A DNA stretch of 64,000 nt from Fibrella aquatilis (GTDB lineage Bacteria > Bacteroidota > Bacteroidia > Cytophagales > Spirosomataceae). Shown in pieces: positions 33,228 through 43,181 of this stretch. The stretch lies in contig NZ_JAFMYU010000013.1 in the NCBI RefSeq assembly GCF_017353255.1, forward strand, positions 123,581 to 187,580, in the 5' to 3' direction. The position numbers and the translations under genes were made by a program. Numbering within the stretch: the first letter of the stretch is position 1; the number at the start of each line of letters is the position of its first letter. The notes beneath the pieces are model-generated. The model did not search any database, had not been told where the DNA came from, and saw only the letters and a program-made list of their open reading frames with translations.

Positions 33228-35414
33228 ATGTCAATCTCTGTCTTTCTGCGTTTACTGAGACAGCACGTACTTTGGTTCGTGCTGATTCCATGCCTGACAG
33301 CGGCTACGGCATTTTATGTTACGCGTAACGAACTGAAAATATACAAGTCGCAGACCTCACTATACACCGGCCTGGCGTCGGGCTATACGCTGATGACCGA
33401 CCGGATGGGTGCCGTGATGGACCGGTCGGTGAGCGCATTTGACAACCTGCTGAGCACGTTAGGCTCGAAGGAAACGCTGCTTCAGGTAGGCGTAAACCTC
33501 CTGGCCGACCACCTTCAGTTAACCCAGCCCGACAGTATGGTGCTGGGCTGGAATGGCTTCTATGACCTGCAAAAAGCAGTCCCGGCCAGTTTCCGGGCCG
33601 AGCTACCCATCAACGGCGACACTATGACGCTACGTCGTGCGCTCGACAGCCTGGTACATTCGCCCACCCCAAACCCTATTAAGAGCCTGGTTTTACAGGA
33701 AAACTCGTACTATTCGTTTCGGCTGCTGAGCGAAAAGGTCAAAGGGTCGGCCCGGAAGAACACCAACGACGTGCTACTAATGGAGTATGAAGCCAACGAT
33801 CCCGCCGTGGCCCAGCAAACGCTGAAATACGCCATCGACGTGCTCAACAAACGCAACTCGTATTTTAAAACGGCCGAAACCAACTCGGTAGTTGGGTATT
33901 ATGAGGAACGACTGAAAAAAGCAAAAGAGGCGCTGGACAAAGCAGAAGGCAATTTACGGGCATTCAACACAACCCATAACGTACTGGATTACGACGAAGA
34001 AGCCCGCAATATGGCGTCGGCCCGCGAGGCACTGACGAACGAGTATAACCAGGAGTTGATGCGCAAAAATGCCGCCAAAGCCTCATTGGACGCCCTTAAC
34101 AAGCGCATGGGTCAACAGAGCAGCATCCGGTCGGCGAACACCGATTTGAACGAAAAACAACGCAAACTGGCCGAAGCCGAAAATCAACTGTCCAATGCCC
34201 GCGCCTATGGGCAGCCCAGGGCCGTTTTGAACCGGTTGCAGGCGGCCGTGGCAACTGCCCAAGAAAATCTGAAAGCATCGGCCGAGGAATATGATGCAGC
34301 CACCAATACGTCTGATGCCCTACCGCAACAAACGCTGGCCGCCGACCGTCTGGCCAAGTCGTTGGAGTACGAAGAAGCCTCGTCGAAACTGGAGTTGTAC
34401 CAGCGGCGAATGGGTGAATACAAGACCAAAACCAGCGAATACGAACCTTTGGGGTCACAGTTGCGCCAGCTAAACCGCGATTTGAGCGTAGCTGAAAAAG
34501 AATACTTTGCGTTGCTGCAACAGGTCGATCAGTCACGCACCCGGAAAAAAGACGTTGATGTTGGTGGCAAACTGGAGGTACTTGACGCCCCCGATTTTCC
34601 ACTCGACCCGCAGCCCTCGAAGCGCAAGCAACTAGTGATTGTGGGCATTGGCGTGGGCATTTTTCTGGCCCTGCTCCTGATGGCCCTGCGGTTCTGGCTC
34701 GACAAGCGAATCCAGTCGCCAGAGCAGGCCGAAACGCTGGTGGGTCGCCCGTTGACGGCCTTCTTTCCGCTGGTAAAAAACCCGCTGTCATCGTCTAAAG
34801 CTAACCGGGCTGCCACCAGTATGTTTGAGCAGTTGTTTAATACGCTCAACATCGAGATTGCGCAGGTAAAAGACAAACCTTACCCACCCGTTATAACGCT
34901 GTTTAGTATGCAATCTAAGCAGGGTAAAACTTGGGTGGCGCACGGGCTGGCGCGGCTATATGGTGCTGCCGAACACCGGGTAGCCTATTGCTACCCCCGC
35001 AAAACCGGTAACGAAGTGCGCGAGGATCAGGGTAATCTCAGCTACCTGCCCTATACGGTTCAACCCGATTTCATGAACGTAACAAGTATCGAATACCTGC
35101 TGGATCATAATGCTGGGTACGATACGTCGCACTTCGACCGTATTCTGCTTGAACTGCCCGCGCTGGCCAACAACCAGATGCCCGTTTATTTGCTCAAAGA
35201 TTGTGCAGTATCAATCCTGGTTATCGATGCCAACAGTTCGTGGGCCAGAGCCGAGAAGCAGTTACTTTCGCTCTACGAACGGCTAACCAAGCAGCCCATT
35301 CTGACCGTGCTGAACCGCGTTGGTACGAACCACATTGACAACAATGGGTCATCATCTATACTAGAGCAAGACGGCATAAGACCCCGGCTTCAGCCCCAGC
35401 GAACCAACCGCTGA
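33228..35414 (+). CDS. Wzz/Wzc-like polysaccharide chain-length and export protein with degenerate kinase domain
   Basis: 728 residues. A first membrane helix (about 13-31) leads into a Wzz domain, a large periplasmic coiled-coil region (about 215-430: YYEERLKKAKEALDKAEGNL) and a second membrane helix (about 468-488). The C-terminus resembles the cytoplasmic ATPase of bacterial tyrosine kinases (FEQLFNTLNIEIA, then VITLFSMQSKQGKTWVAHGL A). The P-loop reads SKQGKT and keeps Gly-Lys-Thr, but the Walker A' DxDxR element and the C-terminal tyrosine cluster are missing. It probably controls polymer length or export without autokinase activity. It is part of the operon with the TolC-like gene. Confidence 0.83.
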   Translation: MSISVFLRLLRQHVLWFVLIPCLTAATAFYVTRNELKIYKSQTSLYTGLASGYTLMTDRMGAVMDRSVSAFDNLLSTLGSKETLLQVGVNLLADHLQLTQPDSMVLGWNGFYDLQKAVPASFRAELPINGDTMTLRRALDSLVHSPTPNPIKSLVLQENSYYSFRLLSEKVKGSARKNTNDVLLMEYEANDPAVAQQTLKYAIDVLNKRNSYFKTAETNSVVGYYEERLKKAKEALDKAEGNLRAFNTTHNVLDYDEEARNMASAREALTNEYNQELMRKNAAKASLDALNKRMGQQSSIRSANTDLNEKQRKLAEAENQLSNARAYGQPRAVLNRLQAAVATAQENLKASAEEYDAATNTSDALPQQTLAADRLAKSLEYEEASSKLELYQRRMGEYKTKTSEYEPLGSQLRQLNRDLSVAEKEYFALLQQVDQSRTRKKDVDVGGKLEVLDAPDFPLDPQPSKRKQLVIVGIGVGIFLALLLMALRFWLDKRIQSPEQAETLVGRPLTAFFPLVKNPLSSSKANRAATSMFEQLFNTLNIEIAQVKDKPYPPVITLFSMQSKQGKTWVAHGLARLYGAAEHRVAYCYPRKTGNEVREDQGNLSYLPYTVQPDFMNVTSIEYLLDHNAGYDTSHFDRILLELPALANNQMPVYLLKDCAVSILVIDANSSWARAEKQLLSLYERLTKQPILTVLNRVGTNHIDNNGSSSILEQDGIRPRLQPQRTNR

Positions 35415-35418
35415 GTTT

Positions 35419-35453
35419 ATTCAGCCAGGCTTATGCGTAAAAAATGGCTGAAT
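35419..35453. repeat. Inverted repeat between the Wzz-like gene and the NRPS
   Basis: ATTCAGCCA (35419-35427) and TGGCTGAAT (35445-35453) around a 17-base spacer, 5 bases after the upstream stop. No T-run follows, so it is a hairpin or operator candidate. Confidence 0.5.
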
Positions 35454-35495
35454 ATCCCCTACTTTTAATACAGCCGTAGTAGATTAGGCTATCCA

Positions 35496-38400
35496 ATGAA
35501 TCGTGCTACCCAACCTGCGCTTACTGTCGTTGATTTTGATCCATTTGCCGGGCCTGAACTGGTAAAGGTATCGCCCATTACCGACGCGCAGGCCGAAATC
35601 TGGACAGCTTGCCAGTTTGGAGGAGACGATGCCAACCGGGCTTATAATGAGTCTATTTCGTTGCGGCTGACTGGCGTACTGGACCGAGACGCCTTTGAGC
35701 AAGCCTGGCTCACCCTGGTGCAGCGCCACGAAGCCCTCCGCACGGCCTTCAGCGCCGACGGACAGCAGCTGTGCCTTTTTCGCACACTGACCGGCCCGCT
35801 TAATTACCTGGACAACAGCGCGTTGTTAGTTATTCAGCGAGAGCAGGCCGTAACAGATCTTGTGGCCGCCGATGCGAAGATTCGGTTCGACCTGACCAAC
35901 GGCCCGCTGGTGAAAGCTACCCTGCAAAAGCTAGACGACACCACGCACCACTTTACCCTCACCGCCCACCATATCATTTGCGACGGCTGGTCGACAGGCA
36001 TATTATTGCAGGATCTGGGGCAGCTTTATTCTTCGCTGGTACAGGGCATGACCCCCAAACTGGCCGTGGCCCCGCAACTGAGTGAGTACGCCCTGGCGCA
36101 ACAAGCCTACACAAAAAGCGACGAATACCGGCAGCACGAAGCCTATTGGCTGAACCTCTACCGCAATGGTGTGCCCCTGGTTGACCTTCCTACCGACGCT
36201 CCCCGCCCTGTACCGCGCACCTACGCCGGTAACCGCATCGACGTGGCGCTGGACACGGCCCTGGCACAGGCGCTGAAACAGGTGGGTGTACGAGCCGGAT
36301 GCAGCCTGGTCACCACCCTTACGGCCGCGTTTGAGCTTTGGCTTATGCGCCTCACCCACCAACAGGACCTAGTGCTGGGCCTGCCTGCCGCGGGTCAGTC
36401 AGTGACCGATTTATACGGGCTGGTGGGGCACTGCGTGAACCTGTTGCCGTTGCGAAGTCATTATTCGCCGGGCAACTCGTTTCAAACACACCTCCGTCAG
36501 CGCCGCACCGATTGGATGGATGCTTTTGAGCATCAGCGTGTTACGTTTGGTGGACTCCTGCGCAAACTACAGATTCGGCGTGACCCGGCGCGGGTGTCGT
36601 TTGTGCCGGTGGTCTTCAACGTCGACATGGGGCTTGACGAGGGGGTATCATTTGTGGGGCTGTCGCATACGCTGATTAGCAACCCCCGCGCCTACGAAAA
36701 TTTCGAGCTATCGCTTAACGCCACGGGATCGGAACAGACGCTGATTCTGGAATGGACGTATAACGTAGGGCTATTCAGGGCCGACACCGTCCGGGGGTTC
36801 CACGATTCCTTCGCTCAGTTTCTGTGGGCCGTTGTGCAACAGCCCGACGCGCTACTGGAGCAGGTAGAAATCACCGGAGCGTTCGTTGAAAAGGACATTT
36901 CGGAAGAATACAGTCTGCACGCACCGGCCGTTGGCCTGGCTACCGACAACCGGCTACCCTACCCCCGCGAAAAGGCTCTGACTACGCTACTGAGCGAAAC
37001 AGCCGCGCAGTATCCCAACAAAACAGCGCTTCGTTTTCTGGGCGATTCATTGACGTTCAGCCAGTTAGATCAACGGGCCAACCAACTGGCGCAACTCTTG
37101 CTGAAGCAGGGTGTGTTGCCAGGCCACCGCGTGGGGCTGGCCGTCGACCGGTCATTGGCGATGGTGGTGAGCATGTTAGCGATCCTAAAAACGGGTGCTG
37201 CCTACGTACCCGTTGACCCGCAGCACCCCACTGACCGCATCAACTACATCTTGGCCGATGCTACCTGTTCGGTGCTGCTCACATCGGCGGCGCATCAGGG
37301 GCGGTTCGACGCTTCGCTGCGCGAACTGGTGGTGGAAACCATCTGGCCCACGTTGGCACAATACCCCGCCACGGCCCCCACATCCGAACCCACCGGGCAG
37401 AGCATTGCCTACGTCCTCTACACCTCTGGCACCACTGGCAGGCCCAAGGGCGCGGCCATTCGGCACCATAGCGTGGCCAACGTGCTCTACAGCATTGCGC
37501 GTGAACCGGGCCTGACTGCCAACGACAAAACCGTCTCGCTTTCCACCGTCGCATTCGATCTGTCGGTGGTGGAAATCTACACCGCCCTGCTCACGGGTGC
37601 CGAACTGATTTTGGTTGACCCGGCCACGATCCGCAATGGCGAACTCCTGGCTAATCTGCTTGACAACGAGCATATTACGTTTTTACAAACTACCCCTGCG
37701 GCGTTTCGGATGCTGCTGGCGGCGGGCTGGCGGGGCAATAAAAATCTGCGCGTGATCTCCTGCGCCGAAGCCCTGCCGCTGGATCTGGCCCGTACACTAC
37801 TGGCCTGCTGCCGCGAGGTTTGGAACTACTACGGCCCCACCGAAACCACGATCTACGCCACCGGCAAGCAGATCCTGGCCACCGACGACCGCATCACCAT
37901 TGGCTACCCCATTGCCAACACCACCGTCTATATCGTAGACGAAACGGGGCAACTAGCCCAGCCCGGCGAGGCAGGTGAACTGTGCATTGCGGGCGAAGGC
38001 GTGTCGGGCCAATACCTGAATCAGCCCGAGCTGACCGCCGAAAAATTCATCGATAATCCTTTTGCCCCCCCCACTGCGGCCGCGCCCAAAGGGCTGAACG
38101 GCCACGCGCCGGGGGCAAAAAAAGCGCAGTCAGCTGGCCCGGCGGGTAAGCTTTACCGATCGGGTGATTTGGCGCGGCGACTGCCCAACGGCGACATTCT
38201 GTACATGGGTAGGATTGACCAGCAGGTGAAAATCAGGGGGTTTCGTATTGAACTGGGCGAAGTAGAACATACGCTGGTGCAGACCGAAGGCATCAAAGAA
38301 GCCGTGGTGATGGCCCGCGAAGACCGCGAAAACGATCAGCGCCTGGTGGCCTATGTGGTGCCCGATAGCCAAACCGACACCGACGGCACCGACTGGCACC

Positions 38401-40925
38401 AACGCTGGGATGTGATCTACACCCGCGCCGCCGACCAGATGACCACCACCGTAGATGCCAACGGACAGGTTCACGAGGCCGACCTCGACGTGGCCATTGC
38501 CGAACAACTGACGGACCAAACCGACATTCGGCAGCAGGCCGACGAGTGGTTGGGGCAGTCGGTGAAGCGGTTGAAGGCGTTGCGAGCGCGGCGGGTACTG
38601 GAAGTAGGCAGTGGAGCCGGACAGTTGCTTTTTGCTTTGGCCGACAACACCGACCGCTACATCGCCACTGACTACGCCCAGCCTGCCATTGACAACCTGA
38701 ACCACAAGCTGGCCGCTCAGCCCGACCGGTGGGCGCACGTAACGGCCAAAACCGCCCCCGCCGACGACTATTCGCTGGTTGAGAAAGCGTCGCTGGACCT
38801 GGTGCTCATTCATAGCGTGGCGCAGTATTTCCCCGACGGGCGGTATCTGCTCCGGGCCATCGAGCAGGCCGTTCTGGCCACGGCACCGGGCGGCTGTGTC
38901 TTTGTGGGCGACATGCAGAGCAAGCAGTTGCAGGCCATGCACCACGCCCAAGACCAGTTGCCGCGCTCGTCGGGCAAACAGACCGTGGGCGAGTTCAACC
39001 GGGTGGTGGACAGGCGCGTACGGATGGACGATGAGCTAATGGCCGACCCCGCGTTCTTCTACCTGCTGCCCCAGCTCATTCCGGGCATTACGGCTGTGGA
39101 TGTGCAGTTGCGCGAGGGTCAATCAGTTAACGAAACCACCAAATACCACTTCGACGTGTGGCTATATGTTGGCAATGCAGCCACAGTAATGCCTGTTAGT
39201 CAGCAAGTTGACTGGAAAGACGTTGTTTCACAAGGCACCTCGGCGACAACGGTTTTGGCGACAACGCTGGTGCAGCATCCGGGCGAAGTGGTCTGCGTGA
39301 CGGGCATACCCAACCAGCGCAACGCCGCCGGCCATGCCCTGCTGACGCTGCTGGCCAACGCCGACCCTGACACATCGCTCGACCTAATCCGCGCCAAACT
39401 GGCCGACGTGGCACCGGGCGTTGACCCCAATAGCTGCTGGCAACTGGGCGAGTCACGGGGGTATCAGACGCACGTACGCTGGTGCAGCAACGGGCACGAC
39501 AACCTGTTTGAGGTCGTCTTTATTCCGCAACAGGCTGGCACCTTGCTGCCCCCACCACCCGCTGCCCTGAACCTGGCGCAGGCCGACGCGCGAGCTTTTG
39601 TCAACGAACCCTACGCCCCCGTGCCCACGGTATCAGCTGAGCAGATTCGGGCGTGGAAAAAGCAGGCCGCCCGCCACCTGCCCGACTATATGGTGCCCAC
39701 CGACTTTGTGGTGCTACCCCGTTTTCCGATCACCGCCAACGGCAAAATAGACCGGAAAGCCCTGCCCGCTCCCACCCCCGCCGCCGTGGAGACCAACGCG
39801 CAAAACGCACCGGCCACACCTGAAGAAAAGCGGCTGGCCGCCCTCTGGGCCGACGTGCTGGGAATGCCGCAGGTGAACGTAGACGATAATTTCTTTGAAC
39901 TGGGCGGCCACTCGATGATTGCCGTGCAGGTGATGACCCGCCTGGAAAAACAGACCGGACGGCGCCTACCTCTGGCCACCTTGTTTGAGTACCCCACCGT
40001 GCGCGAAATGGCGCGGCTGCTGCACGAAGATGCCCAACCCGTATCGTGGGAATCGCTCGTGCCCATTAAACCCGGCGGCACCCGCGATCCGCTCTACATT
40101 GTGCATGGCGCCGGACTTAACGTACTGTTATTCAACGCTGTAGCCAATAATCTTCATCCCGATCAGCCTGTCTATGGCCTTCAGGCACGGGGGCTAAACG
40201 GCGTTGATGAGCCGTTTCACAGCATTCCCGAAATGGCGCAGGCCTACGTGGCCGAGATCGTAGCACACAACCCCACGGGGCCTTACTTGCTGAGCGGATT
40301 CTCATTTGGGGGTATCGTGGCCTTCGAAATGGCGCGGCAATTGTGGGAGCAAGGTCGACCCGTGGGCCTGGTTGCGCTCTTCGATGCCTACGCCTATGAC
40401 GCGGGCCGTAGCAACCCCTGGTGGCAGCGCAAAGCGCAGGGGCTAGGGCTTTTCCTGAATAAAGTGGGTCATACGATGCGCCTGATCCGGAAGCACCGGG
40501 GGCAGGGCGTAGCCTACAAAATGGAGTCGATAGACCGTCGGCTGATTAAGAAATACTGGCAACTGAAACCCAGTAAACGCCTGGATCAGGTATTCACCCG
40601 GAGGCTCATTCAGGCGTACTGGCAACTGAAATTCGGCCAACAGCAGCAGCAGGAAGCTATTTTCGATACCACATTCCGCATTGAGGCTATCAACGATCTG
40701 GCTCTTGAGGCATTTCAGCTACTACCCGCTGATCTGGAGGTACACCTGTTCCGGGCCACGGTACAAACGTTTTTCATGGAAGACTACGCTTTCTACGGCT
40801 GGCGCGATTTTGCCCGCAAAGGCGTCCACGTCCACGATGTCCCCGGCGAACATAGCTACATCTTCGCGCCCCCTAACGACAAAGTATTCGCCGATAAGTT
40901 GCAGGCGGTGCTGGACGGAAAATAA
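35496..40925 (+). CDS. Single-module non-ribosomal peptide synthetase (C-A-MT-T-TE)
   Basis: 1809 residues. Condensation domain at about 25-470 with HHIICDG (158-164), all catalytic residues present. Adenylation domain from about 490: YVLYTSGTTGRPKG near 637, YYGPTETTIY, SGDLARRLPNGDI and NGKIDRKALP near 1415. Inserted between the last adenylation motifs is a SAM-dependent methyltransferase (LEVGSGAGQLLFA near 1035), the usual place for N-methylation. Carrier domain DNFFELGGHSM with the phosphopantetheine Ser near 1473. Thioesterase from about 1510 with GFSFGG near 1600. My hand-read specificity residues (D-L-V-Q-I-C-Y-I-Y-K) match no code I know. It follows exopolysaccharide genes on the same strand; the product is unknown. 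Confidence 0.92.
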   Translation: MNRATQPALTVVDFDPFAGPELVKVSPITDAQAEIWTACQFGGDDANRAYNESISLRLTGVLDRDAFEQAWLTLVQRHEALRTAFSADGQQLCLFRTLTGPLNYLDNSALLVIQREQAVTDLVAADAKIRFDLTNGPLVKATLQKLDDTTHHFTLTAHHIICDGWSTGILLQDLGQLYSSLVQGMTPKLAVAPQLSEYALAQQAYTKSDEYRQHEAYWLNLYRNGVPLVDLPTDAPRPVPRTYAGNRIDVALDTALAQALKQVGVRAGCSLVTTLTAAFELWLMRLTHQQDLVLGLPAAGQSVTDLYGLVGHCVNLLPLRSHYSPGNSFQTHLRQRRTDWMDAFEHQRVTFGGLLRKLQIRRDPARVSFVPVVFNVDMGLDEGVSFVGLSHTLISNPRAYENFELSLNATGSEQTLILEWTYNVGLFRADTVRGFHDSFAQFLWAVVQQPDALLEQVEITGAFVEKDISEEYSLHAPAVGLATDNRLPYPREKALTTLLSETAAQYPNKTALRFLGDSLTFSQLDQRANQLAQLLLKQGVLPGHRVGLAVDRSLAMVVSMLAILKTGAAYVPVDPQHPTDRINYILADATCSVLLTSAAHQGRFDASLRELVVETIWPTLAQYPATAPTSEPTGQSIAYVLYTSGTTGRPKGAAIRHHSVANVLYSIAREPGLTANDKTVSLSTVAFDLSVVEIYTALLTGAELILVDPATIRNGELLANLLDNEHITFLQTTPAAFRMLLAAGWRGNKNLRVISCAEALPLDLARTLLACCREVWNYYGPTETTIYATGKQILATDDRITIGYPIANTTVYIVDETGQLAQPGEAGELCIAGEGVSGQYLNQPELTAEKFIDNPFAPPTAAAPKGLNGHAPGAKKAQSAGPAGKLYRSGDLARRLPNGDILYMGRIDQQVKIRGFRIELGEVEHTLVQTEGIKEAVVMAREDRENDQRLVAYVVPDSQTDTDGTDWHQRWDVIYTRAADQMTTTVDANGQVHEADLDVAIAEQLTDQTDIRQQADEWLGQSVKRLKALRARRVLEVGSGAGQLLFALADNTDRYIATDYAQPAIDNLNHKLAAQPDRWAHVTAKTAPADDYSLVEKASLDLVLIHSVAQYFPDGRYLLRAIEQAVLATAPGGCVFVGDMQSKQLQAMHHAQDQLPRSSGKQTVGEFNRVVDRRVRMDDELMADPAFFYLLPQLIPGITAVDVQLREGQSVNETTKYHFDVWLYVGNAATVMPVSQQVDWKDVVSQGTSATTVLATTLVQHPGEVVCVTGIPNQRNAAGHALLTLLANADPDTSLDLIRAKLADVAPGVDPNSCWQLGESRGYQTHVRWCSNGHDNLFEVVFIPQQAGTLLPPPPAALNLAQADARAFVNEPYAPVPTVSAEQIRAWKKQAARHLPDYMVPTDFVVLPRFPITANGKIDRKALPAPTPAAVETNAQNAPATPEEKRLAALWADVLGMPQVNVDDNFFELGGHSMIAVQVMTRLEKQTGRRLPLATLFEYPTVREMARLLHEDAQPVSWESLVPIKPGGTRDPLYIVHGAGLNVLLFNAVANNLHPDQPVYGLQARGLNGVDEPFHSIPEMAQAYVAEIVAHNPTGPYLLSGFSFGGIVAFEMARQLWEQGRPVGLVALFDAYAYDAGRSNPWWQRKAQGLGLFLNKVGHTMRLIRKHRGQGVAYKMESIDRRLIKKYWQLKPSKRLDQVFTRRLIQAYWQLKFGQQQQQEAIFDTTFRIEAINDLALEAFQLLPADLEVHLFRATVQTFFMEDYAFYGWRDFARKGVHVHDVPGEHSYIFAPPNDKVFADKLQAVLDGK

Positions 40926-40952
40926 GTACATCTGTCTCTTCACCCGCTGTAC

Positions 40953-41999
40953 TTATTTGCTGTACACTACATCAGCAAAGTATTTTTTACTATCTGTAAA
41001 CCAGTCGGTTAACGAGAAGCCGGACTGCTGGGCGAGGTGTTCGATACCGGCGCGACTGAACTTGCGAGAAATCTCGGTATGGATAACCTCACCAGCAGCA
41101 AACGGCACCGACAGGTTTAGCGCGGCTAATTGTACTATCTGCTCCCGTTCGCTGACGAGGTAGCTGCGGGCCTCGCCGTTTTCAGGGTTGTAGGTCTCGT
41201 AATGGTCGAAAGCGGCCAGATCGAAGTCGGCATCGAGGTCGCGGTTGAGGCGGCGGAGCAGGTTCAGGTTGAACGCGCGCGTCAGGCCTGCGCTGTCGTT
41301 ATAGGCAGCGTGGATAATGGCCGGGTGCTTTTGCAGGTCGAAACCCGTCAGCACCAGGTCGCCGGGGTGGAGATGCTGCCCGATCTGCCGGTAAAACGCC
41401 ACGGCCTCTGCCGGACTGAAATTGCCGATATTCGACCCCAGAAACAGTACCACGGTGCGGGTGTGGTTTCCTTCATTAGCAGCCTGGTTGCCTAAGCGCT
41501 TCAGCGTGTTGAAGTAGTCGTCGTGCTGAGGCGAAAGGGCCATTTGGGGCCACTGTTGGGCAATATCGGCCACCAGGCCATCCAGGGCAGCCTTGGAAAT
41601 ATCAACGGGCGTATAGGTAAAATCGGCCAGTTCGTTCCAGAAATGATCCAGCAACAGCTTGGTTTTCAGGCCGTCGCCGGCGCCGAGTTCCACCAACTCA
41701 AACGGGCGATTGTCGGCACTGAACAGGGCGAGCAAATCGGCCTTGTAGGTGTCTAAAATCTCGTATTCGCAGCGCGTGAGGTAGTACTCCGGCAAATGCA
41801 TGATTTCGCTGAACAGCCGGCTGCCTTCGTCGTCATAAAAAAACCGCGACGACAGCTGCTTGGGCGAACCGGTCAGGCCCCGACGCACGGCATCGGCCAA
41901 ATCGAGGGCTTCGGCTTGGTGGGCGGTGGGCACGTCTGGTATTAACTGGGTTTGACTGCCGTTTAGGCCTGAATAAGCCGGATTCCCGTGAATTGCCAT
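40953..41999 (-). CDS. egtD: L-histidine N-alpha-methyltransferase, ergothioneine biosynthesis
   Basis: 348 residues. The EgtD family pattern is clear: SSRFFYDDEGSRLFSEIMHL PEYYLTRCEYEIL, then the SAM site ELGAGDGLKTKLLLDHF, then VLFLGSNIGNFSP and LTGFDLQKHPAIIHAAYND. It trimethylates histidine to hercynine, the first ergothioneine step. The start at 41999 overlaps the end of egtB by 37 bases, so the two are translationally linked. It ends 27 bases from the convergent NRPS stop. Homologues in some bacteria serve ovothiol-type pathways, but the egtB neighbour favours ergothioneine. Confidence 0.9.
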   Translation of the reverse strand: MAIHGNPAYSGLNGSQTQLIPDVPTAHQAEALDLADAVRRGLTGSPKQLSSRFFYDDEGSRLFSEIMHLPEYYLTRCEYEILDTYKADLLALFSADNRPFELVELGAGDGLKTKLLLDHFWNELADFTYTPVDISKAALDGLVADIAQQWPQMALSPQHDDYFNTLKRLGNQAANEGNHTRTVVLFLGSNIGNFSPAEAVAFYRQIGQHLHPGDLVLTGFDLQKHPAIIHAAYNDSAGLTRAFNLNLLRRLNRDLDADFDLAAFDHYETYNPENGEARSYLVSEREQIVQLAALNLSVPFAAGEVIHTEISRKFSRAGIEHLAQQSGFSLTDWFTDSKKYFADVVYSK

Positions 42000-43135
42000 T
42001 GTTTGTCGGGTTGAAAAAAGTTGCGATACGTAGGGCGGCTATGCCCGGCGGGTGTGGCCACCGAACCACCCCGTAATACCAGCTGGTTGCTCATGAATTT
42101 GCCATTGTACTCGCCCACGGCCCCGCCCGCCGTGACGAATCCGGGGTAGGGCAAATAGGCCGAGTTAGTCCATTCCCACCGCTGCCCCCAGTTGAGCGGG
42201 GCCAAATGGGCGGCGGCTTCCCACTCAAATTCGGTGGGCAGCCGCGTGCCCCGCCACCGCGCGAAGGCGTCAGCTTCGTACTGCGACACATGGCTCACGG
42301 GGGCGGCAGGGTCAACGGGCACCAGCCCACCGAAGGTGTAGTAATGCCACTGCCCGTCGACGTTATGCCAGTAGAGGGGGGCCTGCACGGCGTTGGCGTT
42401 GACCCACGCCCAGCCGTCGGCCAGCCAGTGACCAAAGTGCCGATAGCCACCTGCAGCCATAAATTCGAGGTATTCGCCGTTGGTAATCAACTGCCCTGCC
42501 AGCGTTGTTTCGGCCAGGTAGACCTTGTGCACACCCAGTTCGTTATCGAAATGAAACGGGATAGCATCGCCCGGCATACCACCCCGGTAGCCAATCTCGT
42601 AGATGCCTTCGGGCAGGGTGATGGGTGCCGACACGGGGTTGGCGGGGTATTCAATGATGGGGATGCCCAACGACGGCAGCAGCGGGTTGTGGCCCAGCGT
42701 GTATTTGATGTCGGTCACGAGCAATTCCTGGTGTTGCTGCTCGTGGTTGAGGCCCAGAATAATCAAGTCGCGGAGGTCGGCATCGGTGGGGTCGGTAGCC
42801 AGAAAACGGGCCATGTGCTCATCTACGTAGGTCCGGTACCGATAGATTTCGGCCACGGTGGGGCGGCTGAGGTTACCGCGTTGGGTGCGCAGTACCCGCT
42901 TACCCACGGTCTCGTAATAACTGTTGAATACATAACTAAAATCGTCATGAAATACCTGATAACCAGCCATGTACGGCACCAGCACGAAGGTTTCCCAAAA
43001 CCAGGTGATGTGCGCCAGGTGCCATTTAGCCGGGCTGGCGTCGAGGGTAGGCTGCACCACGTAGTCCTCGGTCTCGAGATTAGCGCACAGGGCAATGGAA
43101 TGATTTCGTACCGACTGGAAAGCAGTGAGCAGCAT
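41963..43135 (-). CDS. egtB: Ergothioneine synthase EgtB-like iron enzyme (DinB + formylglycine-generating fold)
   Basis: 390 residues. The N-terminal DinB-like domain has HLAHITWFWE and, further on, NHEQQHQELL giving H-x3-H-x-E, which supplies the non-haem iron ligands. The C-terminal FGE-sulfatase domain (about 190-390) has VYLAETTLAGQLITNGEYLE F, ADAFARWRGTRLPTEFEWEA A, WEWTNSAYLPYPGF and the terminal RPTYRNFF. EgtB couples hercynine to a thiol (cysteine or gamma-glutamylcysteine) with oxygen to give the sulfoxide. The later genes egtC and egtE are not in the window. It lies in an operon with egtD and a flavin disulfide reductase. Confidence 0.9.
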   Translation of the reverse strand: MLLTAFQSVRNHSIALCANLETEDYVVQPTLDASPAKWHLAHITWFWETFVLVPYMAGYQVFHDDFSYVFNSYYETVGKRVLRTQRGNLSRPTVAEIYRYRTYVDEHMARFLATDPTDADLRDLIILGLNHEQQHQELLVTDIKYTLGHNPLLPSLGIPIIEYPANPVSAPITLPEGIYEIGYRGGMPGDAIPFHFDNELGVHKVYLAETTLAGQLITNGEYLEFMAAGGYRHFGHWLADGWAWVNANAVQAPLYWHNVDGQWHYYTFGGLVPVDPAAPVSHVSQYEADAFARWRGTRLPTEFEWEAAAHLAPLNWGQRWEWTNSAYLPYPGFVTAGGAVGEYNGKFMSNQLVLRGGSVATPAGHSRPTYRNFFQPDKQWQFTGIRLIQA

Positions 43136-43181
43136 TGATTATGTGATTTGGATAGAGAAACGCAGATGACGCTGGCCCCTT

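Noticed and set aside
38130..38951. 273-codon minus-strand open frame inside the NRPS
   Set aside because: It is antisense to the adenylation and methyltransferase region and has no recognisable features.
42206..43138. 310-codon plus-strand open frame opposite egtB
   Set aside because: It is antisense to a clear EgtB with all iron-ligand motifs; its translation is compositionally odd and has no motifs.
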